A stretch of 45,005 nt of DNA from Cypionkella sp. (GTDB lineage Bacteria > Pseudomonadota > Alphaproteobacteria > Rhodobacterales > Rhodobacteraceae), in assembly GCA_023255415.1 (NCBI GenBank), contig JALRIN010000025.1:1-45005 (forward strand), in the 5' to 3' direction. This document shows, piece after piece, positions 8,906 through 16,824 of the stretch (positions are counted from its first letter, which is position 1; each line of letters opens with the position of its first letter). The notes below the pieces were generated by a model. It had not been told where the DNA came from, made no database searches, and was given only the letters and a program-made list of their open reading frames with translations. A program made the position numbers and the translations under genes.

Positions 8906-9439
8906 CTAGCCGATCTTACGAACTTCTGCCGCAAGCCAGCTTAGATCGGGATCTTCGATGCCCAAATCGGCAAGATGTTGGGCAGTGGCGTAAAGATAGT
9001 CGCGGTTTGGCCCGCGCCCGCCCACGGCCTGTGCAATGATCTGCGCTTGCGCGGCCAGCGCCATACCGCCGCAATATTGCACATGCGTGGGGTCAATCAC
9101 ATAGGCCAAGGCCTGCACCCGATCGCCACCCGCCAGATCCAAGGGCAAGACGCGCTCGAGATAGGCCGACGAGATCAACTCACGCGCGCGCAAGGCCACC
9201 AAGGTTTCCGCCTCGGCCCCCGGCTGCACCCGAAAGCCGACGCCGTCGCAAAACTTGCCCTCCGCCTGATCCAGCGCCAAGACCAGCCCCGGTTCCGTTT
9301 CAGTGCCGCGATGATGGATCGACCACATACAAAACGAGCGCTGCCAATCAGCAAGTCGCGCGATGCGACGTTCTGCCACGGGAAATTCGGGGTTCCAGAT
9401 CAAAGAGCCATAGCCGAAAACCCACATTGCTTTTGCCAT
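8906..9439 (-). CDS. Gamma-glutamylcyclotransferase, ChaC type
   Basis: Probable glutathione-specific gamma-glutamylcyclotransferase, releasing 5-oxoproline and Cys-Gly from glutathione in the cytoplasm. It is 177 residues, the usual ChaC size. The family start VFGYGSLIWNPEF, the RSFCMWSIHHRGTETEPGL block and the catalytic-glutamate region (ARELISSAYLER) are clear. The ATG at 9439 is chosen because GGAGGG lies 8 bases upstream; a second ATG at 9427 is possible. It is divergent from the DUF2125 gene and precedes the MotA/MotB-like pair. Confidence 0.9.
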   Translation of the reverse strand: MAKAMWVFGYGSLIWNPEFPVAERRIARLADWQRSFCMWSIHHRGTETEPGLVLALDQAEGKFCDGVGFRVQPGAEAETLVALRARELISSAYLERVLPLDLAGGDRVQALAYVIDPTHVQYCGGMALAAQAQIIAQAVGGRGPNRDYLYATAQHLADLGIEDPDLSWLAAEVRKIG

Positions 9440-9501
9440 CCACCTAGCCCTCCGTTGCGGCGCGGTGTAGTGCTGGGCGCGGAAAATGAAAAGGGGCAGA
9501 G

Positions 9502-10488
9502 ATGCGCGCGCTTTTGTGGATCGCTTTGGCAGCAACTGCGGCTTGGACAGGCTATTGGTGGGTCGGTGCGACCACGATTGAAAACAGCGTTTCGGCCTGG
9601 ATTGCGGCCCAGCCTGACGACCAGATCAGCGTGGCGGCTGTCGAGGTGCATGGTATTCCGAACCGCTTTGATCTGAGCCTGACCGATCTTACGCTGCGCA
9701 GCCCCGATCTGCCGCTGCGCTGGCAAACGCCCTTTGCGCAGGTCTTTGCTATGACATGGAAGCCCTGGCATTTGATCGCAGCCCTGCCGACGGGGCAAAA
9801 GATTACCTATCAAGATCAAAATCTTACCCTGAACAGCAGCCAGATGATTGGCGATGTGATGCTGCATCCTGACAGCAGCCTGACCCTGCGCGAGGTGGTG
9901 ACGCAAAGCCGCGATCTGCAGCTGATTTCAGATGCCGGCTGGCAGATCAGCGCCGCAAGCCTGTTGGCCTCCTTGCACGAAGACCCGACGGCGGCGCATC
10001 GCTATCGGCTTGGCCTGCGATTGACCGATGCGATCACGGCGGCCAACCCAAGCCTGACTACGGCGGGTCTGCCTGCAAAAATTGACGAACTCTATCTCGA
10101 CGCCCATGTCAGCCTGACCGCCGCACTTGATCGCAACGCAGCACAAAACCAGCCGCGCCCAAGCGAGGTTGATTTGGATGCGTTGCGCCTGACTTGGGGC
10201 GATTTGCACCTTGCCGCCAAGGGTCTGCTGACCGCCGATGCGATGGGCTTTGCAGCGGGCGAGGTTCAGATCAGCCTGCAAGGCTGGCAAAAGCTGCCGC
10301 CACTGTTGGTGGGCCTTGGACTGGTGCAACCACAGATGCAGCAAACGATCACCACGCTGATGCAAAACTTGGCCAGCCAAAGCGGCGATCCGCAGGATTT
10401 AACCCTGACGCTTGTTGCCAAAAACGGTCGCATGCAGCTTGGCCCCTTGCCCTTGGGGCCGGCGCCAGTGATGGGCGCGCGGCCCTAG
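9502..10488 (+). CDS. DUF2125 domain-containing protein
   Basis: Protein of unknown function, 328 residues, resembling the alphaproteobacterial DUF2125 family. It has one N-terminal hydrophobic segment (about 2-20, signal peptide or anchor) followed by a beta-rich periplasmic body with repeated segments (FDLSLTDLTLRSPDL, EVDLDALRLTWGDLHL), suggesting a lipid-binding or AsmA-like fold; that is inference. The start is ATG with AGGGG upstream. Its stop and the convergent tyrC stop share the four bases CTAG at 10485-10488. Confidence 0.8.
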   Translation: MRALLWIALAATAAWTGYWWVGATTIENSVSAWIAAQPDDQISVAAVEVHGIPNRFDLSLTDLTLRSPDLPLRWQTPFAQVFAMTWKPWHLIAALPTGQKITYQDQNLTLNSSQMIGDVMLHPDSSLTLREVVTQSRDLQLISDAGWQISAASLLASLHEDPTAAHRYRLGLRLTDAITAANPSLTTAGLPAKIDELYLDAHVSLTAALDRNAAQNQPRPSEVDLDALRLTWGDLHLAAKGLLTADAMGFAAGEVQISLQGWQKLPPLLVGLGLVQPQMQQTITTLMQNLASQSGDPQDLTLTLVAKNGRMQLGPLPLGPAPVMGARP

Positions 10489-11423
10489 GCCTGATCGCTT
10501 GGCTTGCCCGCAGGACCGCGGCCAAAATCTGGCGCCGAGGTGTCTTGCCCCGCCTCGATAATGCCACGTCGAATGGCACGGGTGCGGGTGAAATAGTCAT
10601 GCAGCTGATCGCCATCGCCCATACGAATGGCGCGCTGCAACACGAAGAGCTCTTCGGTAAAGCGGCCCAAAACGTCCAACACCGCGTCTTTATTGGTTAA
10701 AAACACGTCGCGCCACATCACCGGGTCGCTGGCAGCGATCCGGGTGAAATCGCGAAACCCCGTGGCCGAATATTGGATGACTTCGGAATTCGAAACCTGT
10801 GCCAAGTGATCAGCAACACCAACCATCGTATAGGCTATCAAATGCGGCGTATGGCTGACCACGGCCAAAACCAGATCGTGATGCGCCGCATCCATGCTAT
10901 CAACCTTGGCCCCCAGCGCCTCGAGCAAGCCACGCAGGCGCAGAAGTGCTGCCGCATCGGTCTGGGCATCAGGCGTCAAAAGCCACCAACGGTTTTTGTA
11001 AAGCGTGGCAAACCCCGAACGCGGCCCCGAATATTCGGTCCCCGCCATCGGATGGCCGGGAATGAAATGACAGCTCGCAGGCACATGCGGCGCCACTGCA
11101 GCAATCACCGCCTGTTTCACCGACCCCACATCGGTGACGGTCGTGCCAGCCGCCAAATGCGGCCCAATCTCTTCGGCAATCGCAGCCATCGCCCCCACCG
11201 GCACCGCAAGCACGACCAGATCAGCCCCCGCCACAGCCTCGGCTGCGGTGGCATAAACGCGATCACAAATGCCGATCTCCAGCGCCGTTGCCCGCGTCTC
11301 GGCCGATTTGGCATGACCGACAATCTCGCCTGCCAAACCGCCCGCACGCATAGCATGCGCCATCGACGAGGCGATCAGGCCCAGCCCGATCAGCGCGACA
11401 CGGGTGTAGATCGGCCCGCTCAT
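10485..11423 (-). CDS. tyrC: Prephenate/arogenate (cyclohexadienyl) dehydrogenase
   Basis: NAD(P)-dependent oxidative decarboxylation of prephenate or arogenate in tyrosine synthesis, 312 residues. The Rossmann start RVALIGLGLIASSMA carries the nucleotide loop. The HPMAGTEYSGP segment (near residue 127) and AAHHDLVLAVVSHTPHLIAY are hallmark substrate-site regions of the TyrA family. There is no ACT or chorismate mutase domain, so it is the short monofunctional type. Its ATG overlaps the hisC stop by four bases (ATGA), the common alphaproteobacterial hisC-tyrC coupling; this HisC may also serve as aromatic aminotransferase (inference). Confidence 0.92.
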   Translation of the reverse strand: MSGPIYTRVALIGLGLIASSMAHAMRAGGLAGEIVGHAKSAETRATALEIGICDRVYATAAEAVAGADLVVLAVPVGAMAAIAEEIGPHLAAGTTVTDVGSVKQAVIAAVAPHVPASCHFIPGHPMAGTEYSGPRSGFATLYKNRWWLLTPDAQTDAAALLRLRGLLEALGAKVDSMDAAHHDLVLAVVSHTPHLIAYTMVGVADHLAQVSNSEVIQYSATGFRDFTRIAASDPVMWRDVFLTNKDAVLDVLGRFTEELFVLQRAIRMGDGDQLHDYFTRTRAIRRGIIEAGQDTSAPDFGRGPAGKPSDQA

Positions 11424-12505
11424 GCCTGCGCCTTGAACTGGCCGATGGCATGGGCAATCCGGCGGCAGGCAGATTCGTCACCAATAGTGATACGCAGGCA
11501 ATGCGGCAGCTTGTAACTTGCGACCCGCCGCACCAAAAGTCCTTGTGATTGCAAGAAAATATCACAAGCCTCTGCCTCTTCGGCCGAAGCAAAGCGCGCC
11601 AGAATGAAATTGGCAAGCGAGGTATCCGAAGGCACGCCATGCTCGGCCAAAGCCTCTGCCAGCCAATGCCGCATCCGCGCATTATCAGCGCGACAGCGCG
11701 TGACATAGTCCTGATCGCGCACTGCAACCTCGGCAGTTTCCAGTTGAGTGTTCGACAGATTGAACGGCCCGCGAATGCGGTTCAGCACATCCACGATATG
11801 CTTGGGCCCGTAACCCCAACCAATGCGCAGCCCACCAAGCCCGTAGATCTTAGAAAAAGTCCGCGTCATCACCACATTCTCGCGCGCCTCAATCAGCGAT
11901 AGCCCTGCGTCAAAGCCCTCGACATATTCGGCATAGGCCCCGTCCAGCACCAAAATCGCTTGCGGCGGCAGATTTGCGGCCAAATGCTCGACCTCTGCCG
12001 CCGAAATCATCGTCCCGGTCGGGTTGTTCGGATTGGCTATAAACACCAATTTGGTGCGACGGGTGCAGGCCTTCAGAATGGCGTCAACATCGGTGGTGCG
12101 TTCACGCTCACAAACTTCGACAGGCACAGCCCCCGCCGCCATGGTCGAGATGCGATACATCAAAAACCCATGCTCAGTGAAAACCACCTCGTCGCCCGGC
12201 CCCGCATAGGCTTGGCACAGCATATGAATGATCTCATCCGATCCAACGCCACAGATAACGCGGCCCGCGTCAAGCCGGTGCACATCGGCAATGGCGCTGC
12301 GCAAGGCCAGATGATCGGTCGACGGATAGCGGTGCAACTGATGCACAGACCGCACAAAAGCCTCTTTTGCCTTGTCAGAGGGCCCAAAAGGGTTCTCGTT
12401 CGACGACAGCTTCAGCACATTGGCCACACCCGCAACCGTGGCCTTACCGCCCTCGTAAAGCGCGATCTCCAGGATGCCGGGCTGTGGGCGGATAAAATCG
12501 TTCAT
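11420..12505 (-). CDS. hisC: Histidinol-phosphate aminotransferase
   Basis: PLP-dependent transamination of imidazole acetol phosphate in histidine synthesis, 361 residues. The start MNDFIRPQPGILEIALYEGG matches the family, with GGGGA upstream; the longer frame upstream is non-family. Seen are LSSNENPFGPS near residue 30, IANPNNPTG in the PLP site, and the lysine in TRTFSKIYGLGGLRIGW near residue 218. It overlaps tyrC, suggesting co-expression and possible dual use for histidine and tyrosine/phenylalanine. It lies downstream of the rpsD terminator, so it probably has its own promoter in 12506-12601, which I cannot place confidently. Confidence 0.95.
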   Translation of the reverse strand: MNDFIRPQPGILEIALYEGGKATVAGVANVLKLSSNENPFGPSDKAKEAFVRSVHQLHRYPSTDHLALRSAIADVHRLDAGRVICGVGSDEIIHMLCQAYAGPGDEVVFTEHGFLMYRISTMAAGAVPVEVCERERTTDVDAILKACTRRTKLVFIANPNNPTGTMISAAEVEHLAANLPPQAILVLDGAYAEYVEGFDAGLSLIEARENVVMTRTFSKIYGLGGLRIGWGYGPKHIVDVLNRIRGPFNLSNTQLETAEVAVRDQDYVTRCRADNARMRHWLAEALAEHGVPSDTSLANFILARFASAEEAEACDIFLQSQGLLVRRVASYKLPHCLRITIGDESACRRIAHAIGQFKAQA

Positions 12506-12601
12506 CGGATTCCCCAAACACTTAGTCGGGGGTTTTACCCCTGGCCACCGGCCAACGCCAGCTACAATTGCGCAAAGCCGCACCAGCTTGGCTGCAAAAC
12601 C

Positions 12602-12628
12602 AAAAAGGCCCGCACAAAGCGGGCCTTT
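12602..12628 (-). terminator. Rho-independent terminator of rpsD
   Basis: Perfect 10-base stem AAAGGCCCGC / GCGGGCCTTT with a five-base loop; on the minus strand it continues into TTTTTG. It lies 22 bases after the rpsD stop and insulates rpsD from hisC. Confidence 0.9.
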
Positions 12629-12649
12629 CGGGTTGCGATGCAACAGATC

Positions 12650-13270
12650 TTAGTTCTTTGCGTAATATTCGACGACCAGGTTTGGTTCCATCTGAACCGG
12701 ATAAGGCACATCCGACAGACCCGGCGTCCGCACGAAGGTCGCGGTCAGCTTTTGGTTGTCAACTTCCAGATAGTCAGGAACGTCACGCTCGGTCAAAGCA
12801 ATCGCTTCTACGATCGCAGCCATTTGACGCGACTTTTCACGAACGGCGATCACATCGCCTTCCTTGACGCGGTAAGACGCGATGTTGACGCGCTGACCGT
12901 TCACCGTGACGTGGCCGTGGTTCACGAACTGACGTGCTGCGAAAACAGTCGGCACAAACTTTGCGCGGTAAACCACAGCGTCCAGACGACGCTCCAGCAA
13001 ACCGATCAGCATCTCGCCGGTATCACCCTTAACACGTTCTGCTTCGGTATAGATCTTGCGGAACTGCTTTTCGGTCAAATCGCCGTAATAGCCCTTCAGT
13101 TTCTGCTTGGCACGCAGCTGGGTGCCGAAATCCGAAAGCTTGTTCTTGCGACGCTGACCGTGCTGGCCGGGGCCGTATTCACGCTTGTTCACTGGGGATT
13201 TAGGACGGCCCCAGATGTTTTCGCCCATACGGCGGTCAATTTTGTATTTGGCAGAGGTACGTTTTGTCAT
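12650..13270 (-). CDS. rpsD: 30S ribosomal protein S4
   Basis: Primary 16S rRNA-binding protein of the small subunit, 206 residues, the normal length. The N-terminal S4 domain includes RRMGENIWGRPKSP and REYGPGQHGQ; the S4 RNA-binding domain holds LLERRLDAVVYRAKFVPT and GHVTVNGQRVNIASY near the middle. The ATG at 13270 has the strong site AAGGAG upstream, so the longer frame is not used. It stands alone with its own promoter (13393-13420) and terminator, as usual for alphaproteobacterial rpsD. Confidence 0.98.
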   Translation of the reverse strand: MTKRTSAKYKIDRRMGENIWGRPKSPVNKREYGPGQHGQRRKNKLSDFGTQLRAKQKLKGYYGDLTEKQFRKIYTEAERVKGDTGEMLIGLLERRLDAVVYRAKFVPTVFAARQFVNHGHVTVNGQRVNIASYRVKEGDVIAVREKSRQMAAIVEAIALTERDVPDYLEVDNQKLTATFVRTPGLSDVPYPVQMEPNLVVEYYAKN

Positions 13271-13364
13271 CTCTGATCTCCTTCTTAAGTCGTGAAGGGC
13301 GTTGTCCTTTGGCCGAAGCCCGACAGGGTTCCTTTTGCAAGGACCACCAACACCAATGAAAAGC

Positions 13365-13382
13365 GCCGGATTCTCATCCGGC
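13365..13382 (-). promoter_or_regulatory. Stem-loop at the 5' end of the rpsD mRNA
   Basis: Perfect 7-base arms GCCGGAT / ATCCGGC with a four-base loop. It begins within a few bases of the start expected from the promoter at 13393-13420, so the rpsD mRNA would begin with this hairpin. A second imperfect stem closed by a GCAA loop lies at 13327-13345. They may protect the 5' end or serve S4 autoregulation; neither is shown. It resembles a terminator only weakly (GCTTTTC follows). Confidence 0.45.
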
Positions 13383-13392
13383 ACTGACGCGG

Positions 13393-13420
13393 CTTATACA
13401 GCCCCTCCCCCCAGAGTCAA
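13393..13420 (-). promoter_or_regulatory. Probable sigma-70 promoter of rpsD
   Basis: On the minus strand TTGACT (13420-13415) precedes TATAAG (13398-13393) by 16 bases. Predicted transcription starts around 13386, giving a leader of about 115 bases to the rpsD ATG. Confidence 0.7.
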
Positions 13421-13445
13421 CAAGGCCCCAAGACTTTCTTGTCTG

Positions 13446-13517
13446 CTTTCGTCTTGGCGAAAATATCCTCGGGGGGACGCGTGCGCAAGCACGCGGTCGG
13501 GGGGCAGACAGCCCCCC
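13446..13517. repeat. Extragenic palindromic repeat with two GC-rich hairpins
   Basis: The block starts CTTTCGTCTTGGCGAAAATA and then has two hairpins: CGCGTGC-GCAA-GCACGCG and GGGGGGC-AGACA-GCCCCCC. This layout (TTGGCGAAAATATCC, G-run, hairpin, G-run hairpin) resembles a dispersed repeat I know from intergenic regions of many Rhodobacterales. Only one copy is in this window. It lies 14 bases after the Hint gene stop and may end or stabilise that transcript. Confidence 0.6.
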
Positions 13518-13530
13518 GCGCGCGGCACCT

Positions 13531-14604
13531 TCAGCAGGCCAACTCGTGGCGCAAAATCGCCGCTTCCGATCCCGACAGATTGCGCCGCGCATAATCGCCA
13601 TAGCTGTGCGGATTGACCTCGATCTGCGGCAATATCTGTTTCAAACCTTGCAGCTGGGCAGGATCCACCGTCTCGATCGCGGTGTTTGAGGGGTGAAAAC
13701 TTTCTGTCTCCAGCCCATTTGCCCAGACCACATTGTGCTGTTCCAACAAGATATGCACATAGGTCACATCCAAAAGCTGATGATCGACCATGATCGTGCT
13801 GTCATTGATCAGATCTTCTGCGGCCACCAAAACCTCGGGCGTATTGAACAGGGCCTGCGCCGCAGCGCCTTTCACCAGCATCCGGTGTTGCGGCGAGACC
13901 AGCAGATCTTCATCCGGCCGATACAGACCCATCGCGCTCTTTTTGAACCGGATCGGCCGCAGGTGTGGCATGGCATAAAGCCTTGCCCCCGACATCCGCC
14001 GAAATCCGGTCCACAACACCTGTTGAGGGCCATTGTCGCGGGTCAAAATCAGATCCCCCGGCTTAAGGCTGCGGATCTGGCGCGCGCCGTCGGGGGTTGA
14101 AATGCGCGTGTCAGGGGTAAAGCAAATCACCCCGCCAGCCGTGCGGGCGCCCGCAGCAGGCTGGCTGCGGTCAATCGAGGTGCGCACGACCCAAAGATCC
14201 TGATCCGCAGGCGGAAGCGCGCCGATCAGCATTAAAAGATGCGCACCCGTATCGGGCACGGCGACAATGGTAATGGTATAACTTTGACGGCCATCAGTGA
14301 CGACAAAGGATTGATCTGGCATCCTTTGCACCGCGTCATGATCCTGCCGCTCCGAAGGGGCAGGCCCCATGATAGCAGTCCCAATTAAGCGTCGCACCAT
14401 GCGCGCCGCCCTTATTCTTAACTCCGCTGCCCCTTCAGCGCCAACCAGTCGAAGCACCTCTTGCGGAGCATCCACGCGCACAGCTGAGCCAGACCAGCGC
14501 CAAACGGTGCCGACGGTCAGAATATCCATGGATGCGGCCTTAAGACCGTCTACTTCTGTTTGACACCAGGAAATAACGAAGGTCCCCAAAGACCCTGTAT
14601 CCAT
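13531..14604 (-). CDS. Hint (Hedgehog/intein) domain protein
   Basis: A 357-residue protein with an intein-like Hint domain of the Rhodobacterales Hint_2 type. Residues 1-155 are a leader without recognised domain. At 161 a Cys begins the Hint block (GGVICFTPDTRISTPDG), followed by IRSLKPGDLILTRD, the conserved His in LLVSPQHRMLV (His240) and, near the C-terminus, WANGLETESFHPS. The Cys-first block suggests possible self-cleavage, but an intein-type C-terminal His-Asn is not obvious, so splicing is unlikely. No signal peptide or calcium repeats are seen. It is flanked by AT-rich DNA upstream and the palindromic repeat downstream. Biological role unknown. Confidence 0.85.
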   Translation of the reverse strand: MDTGSLGTFVISWCQTEVDGLKAASMDILTVGTVWRWSGSAVRVDAPQEVLRLVGAEGAAELRIRAARMVRRLIGTAIMGPAPSERQDHDAVQRMPDQSFVVTDGRQSYTITIVAVPDTGAHLLMLIGALPPADQDLWVVRTSIDRSQPAAGARTAGGVICFTPDTRISTPDGARQIRSLKPGDLILTRDNGPQQVLWTGFRRMSGARLYAMPHLRPIRFKKSAMGLYRPDEDLLVSPQHRMLVKGAAAQALFNTPEVLVAAEDLINDSTIMVDHQLLDVTYVHILLEQHNVVWANGLETESFHPSNTAIETVDPAQLQGLKQILPQIEVNPHSYGDYARRNLSGSEAAILRHELAC

Positions 14605-14719
14605 GCCTGTTTGCCTGCTCGATTATTTTTTTATTTTTAACTACTCTTTAGAATATCATTAACACACTTTAAGAATCATTCCTATAACCAAAAGGCAACA
14701 AATTTGCTAATCTTACGCC
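14605..14719. other. AT-rich spacer upstream of the Hint gene
   Basis: A 115-base spacer much richer in A and T than its surroundings, with a T-rich run near 14625-14640. It separates the LpxR-like gene from the Hint gene, both on the minus strand, and presumably holds the Hint promoter, but I see no well-spaced pair of boxes. Confidence 0.5.
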
Positions 14720-15631
14720 TTAAAATGTTAGATTTAAATTTAACACGCCAACAATTTGCCCCTCTGATTGGGCTTTAAACTCGCGACTGAGATAGCTGAT
14801 GCCGTAAAATAAGGACGCATCATCGCCTTGCCACTGCAGGCCCGCGCGCAAGCGCTTGCGATAAGCCGAGCGCACGGCGGCCTCGCCCTTGGGCAAGAAC
14901 ACCGAGCTTGCAACCCGGGTGTAATCGCCACCAAAAACAAAGCTATAGCCTTGCGACTGTGTGGTGCGCACAACTCGGTAGCGGTGGCCTGTCACAGTTT
15001 CGCGGGCCATGAAGGCATCCTGGCCAAAAGTGCCGATCACCAGATCACCGCCGACACGCACAAAATTTTCCACCCCCACTTGCGCTTCGACAAAGGGGCG
15101 CAAAGTCACATCGGGGGCGAAGCGTGTCTGACGCCCCAGTTCGACCAAAACATTCGGATAAACGCCATTGCCAATCTGCCGAGACATCGCCTTTGGATTG
15201 GGCAAATTCATCATCCGGTGCACCCAGCGCTGAAAATCGCTGACCCGCGTTTGCGGACCAACCACAAACAGATCTCCGCCAAGACTGACCTCATAGCCGC
15301 GCCAGTCAAAATCGGTATGAAGCCCAAGCGATATTAGTCCGACATAGCGCCGATCCTTGACAGAGGTTCGGTTTAGATGTGTCGGGGCAATAATCTGCGA
15401 GCTGACACGAAACTCCAAAAGGTCACCCGGCGTTTTTGGCAAACTGCCGTTGAAACTGATGCCTCGAAGCAGGCTGATCTGATAGCTGCCGGTGCGCCAA
15501 CGGTCATGGCCATCTCCGATGGCGTCATTGCTGAAAAGTCGCCCCCAGCCCAATGTCACACGATCCTGCGCCGCGGCAGGCAGCCCTGAAAATAGGGCTA
15601 TCAACGAAATAATCGCTAAAATACGCTTCAT
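14720..15631 (-). CDS. LpxR-like outer-membrane lipid A deacylase family protein (DUF2219)
   Basis: Probable outer-membrane beta-barrel, 303 residues, with a signal peptide (about 1-21, ending PAAAQ). The segment FSNDAIGDGHDRWRTGSYQ (from residue 33) resembles the LpxR Asn-Asp active-site block followed by the first membrane strand. Alternating hydrophobic strands and a terminal aromatic (LNLNLTF) fit a barrel. LpxR removes the 3' acyloxyacyl group from lipid A; whether this homologue does so is not shown. The ATG at 15631 is chosen because it starts the signal peptide and AAGG lies 8 bases before it. Confidence 0.8.
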   Translation of the reverse strand: MKRILAIISLIALFSGLPAAAQDRVTLGWGRLFSNDAIGDGHDRWRTGSYQISLLRGISFNGSLPKTPGDLLEFRVSSQIIAPTHLNRTSVKDRRYVGLISLGLHTDFDWRGYEVSLGGDLFVVGPQTRVSDFQRWVHRMMNLPNPKAMSRQIGNGVYPNVLVELGRQTRFAPDVTLRPFVEAQVGVENFVRVGGDLVIGTFGQDAFMARETVTGHRYRVVRTTQSQGYSFVFGGDYTRVASSVFLPKGEAAVRSAYRKRLRAGLQWQGDDASLFYGISYLSREFKAQSEGQIVGVLNLNLTF

Positions 15632-15984
15632 CAAATGCCTTTCTGACCCAATGCCAAAATCGACGCGGGCGACAAATCTGCTCATCTCTACCAAAGGCGG
15701 CAATTCTGACAGTCCTGCCTGATCACTGTGGCAAGAAAATGGAAAAGAAACGGTTAACGCGGCCGCAATCGAGCCGCTTTTGAGGCAGCGGTTCTGAAAC
15801 TGTGACGTGGCAGGCAACTTCACGCAGGTTTTAGGCCAATTCGTACTCAAAGCCTTCCCAGCCTGCGCCCTTGGCTGTATCATTGCGTCAAAATGGCCTG
15901 TAAGGGCAAAAAGCAGCATTTAAGCCACCAAAAAGGTGGGGATCATCAAGCGCGGGGCGGCGAATTTCGCGCAGAGGAGTGGGC
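15632..15984. other. Divergent intergenic region, lpxR-like / SPOR lipoprotein
   Basis: About 350 bases between divergent genes. I find no gene, tRNA or clear promoter pair. A small inverted repeat CCACC-AAAAA-GGTGG lies just before the SPOR gene (about 15926-15940). Both genes must have promoters here. Confidence 0.5.
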
Positions 15985-16821
15985 ATGGTAAATTCTGTTA
16001 TCCGGTATCTATTTCTAGCTGTAGCAGCCTCAGCGCTTTTAACCGCCTGCCAAGAGGGCAGCGGCGGCTTTTTGACTGCCCCCGCCACCACAAGTGGCGC
16101 TGCAGGCGGGCAAGTGACAGGCGCGAAATCGGTGAAGTTGGTGGACCGCGATGTCGAAGCGCCACAGGTTTTTCAAACCGCAGATATGGCGCTTTGGGAT
16201 GGCCGACCCTCGCTTGGCGGCGTATGGGTGGCCTCGCCCGATGCCAAAGACCCCGAGCGGGTGATCCTGCGCAATCCGGCCAATGGCAAATTCGTGATCG
16301 GGGCGCTGTTTCGCCGCGAAATCGAAAATCCCGGACCCAAGCTGCAGATATCGTCGGATGCAGCAAGTGCGTTGGGTCTGCTGGCGGGGCAACCAGCCAA
16401 AATCGCTGTGACCGCCCTGCGACGCGAAGAAGCCCCTGCGGTGACCAATGCCAACAAACCCAATCTTGATGCTGCAGAAACTGTGGCGACAGAAACACTG
16501 CCCGCAAGTCCGGCCAAACCAACTGCGCCAGCGACGGCCCCGGTGATCACCGCCCAAGCCATTCCCGCGGGCACGCTTCGCCCTGAGGCAGTCAAACCTG
16601 TCAAAACCGGCGGCAACATCATTCAAATTGGCATTTTTTCTGTCGAAGCCAATGCCAAACGCACGGCGGCCACGCTGAAAACTGCAGGTATCGCGGCCGA
16701 TATTCGCCCCGAGACAAGCCAAGGCAAACCCTTTTGGAGCGTCACAACCCGTGGCGACGCGGCTGCCTTGGGCAAAGTTAAAAAAGCAGGCTTCAAAGAC
16801 GCCTACTTTCTGAAAGGCTAA
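15985..16821 (+). CDS. SPOR domain lipoprotein
   Basis: Predicted lipoprotein of 278 residues: a signal helix ends in the lipobox LLTAC (Cys near residue 22). A mid-region with WDGRPSLGGVWV and ERVILRNPANGKFVIGALF resembles the beta-barrel part of RlpA-like proteins. A Pro/Ala-rich linker follows, then a C-terminal SPOR domain (about 210-278, starting IIQIGIFSVEANAKRTAATL) that would bind denuded peptidoglycan at division sites. AGAGGAG fixes the ATG at 15985. It is three bases from the carboxypeptidase gene, so both likely act in cell-wall remodelling. Confidence 0.85.
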   Translation: MVNSVIRYLFLAVAASALLTACQEGSGGFLTAPATTSGAAGGQVTGAKSVKLVDRDVEAPQVFQTADMALWDGRPSLGGVWVASPDAKDPERVILRNPANGKFVIGALFRREIENPGPKLQISSDAASALGLLAGQPAKIAVTALRREEAPAVTNANKPNLDAAETVATETLPASPAKPTAPATAPVITAQAIPAGTLRPEAVKPVKTGGNIIQIGIFSVEANAKRTAATLKTAGIAADIRPETSQGKPFWSVTTRGDAAALGKVKKAGFKDAYFLKG

Positions 16822-16824
16822 GCT

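Noticed and set aside
11960..13276. Long plus-strand open frame (438 codons) across hisC and rpsD.
   Set aside because: It runs antisense through two certain genes and a terminator, with low-complexity Arg/His-rich sequence.
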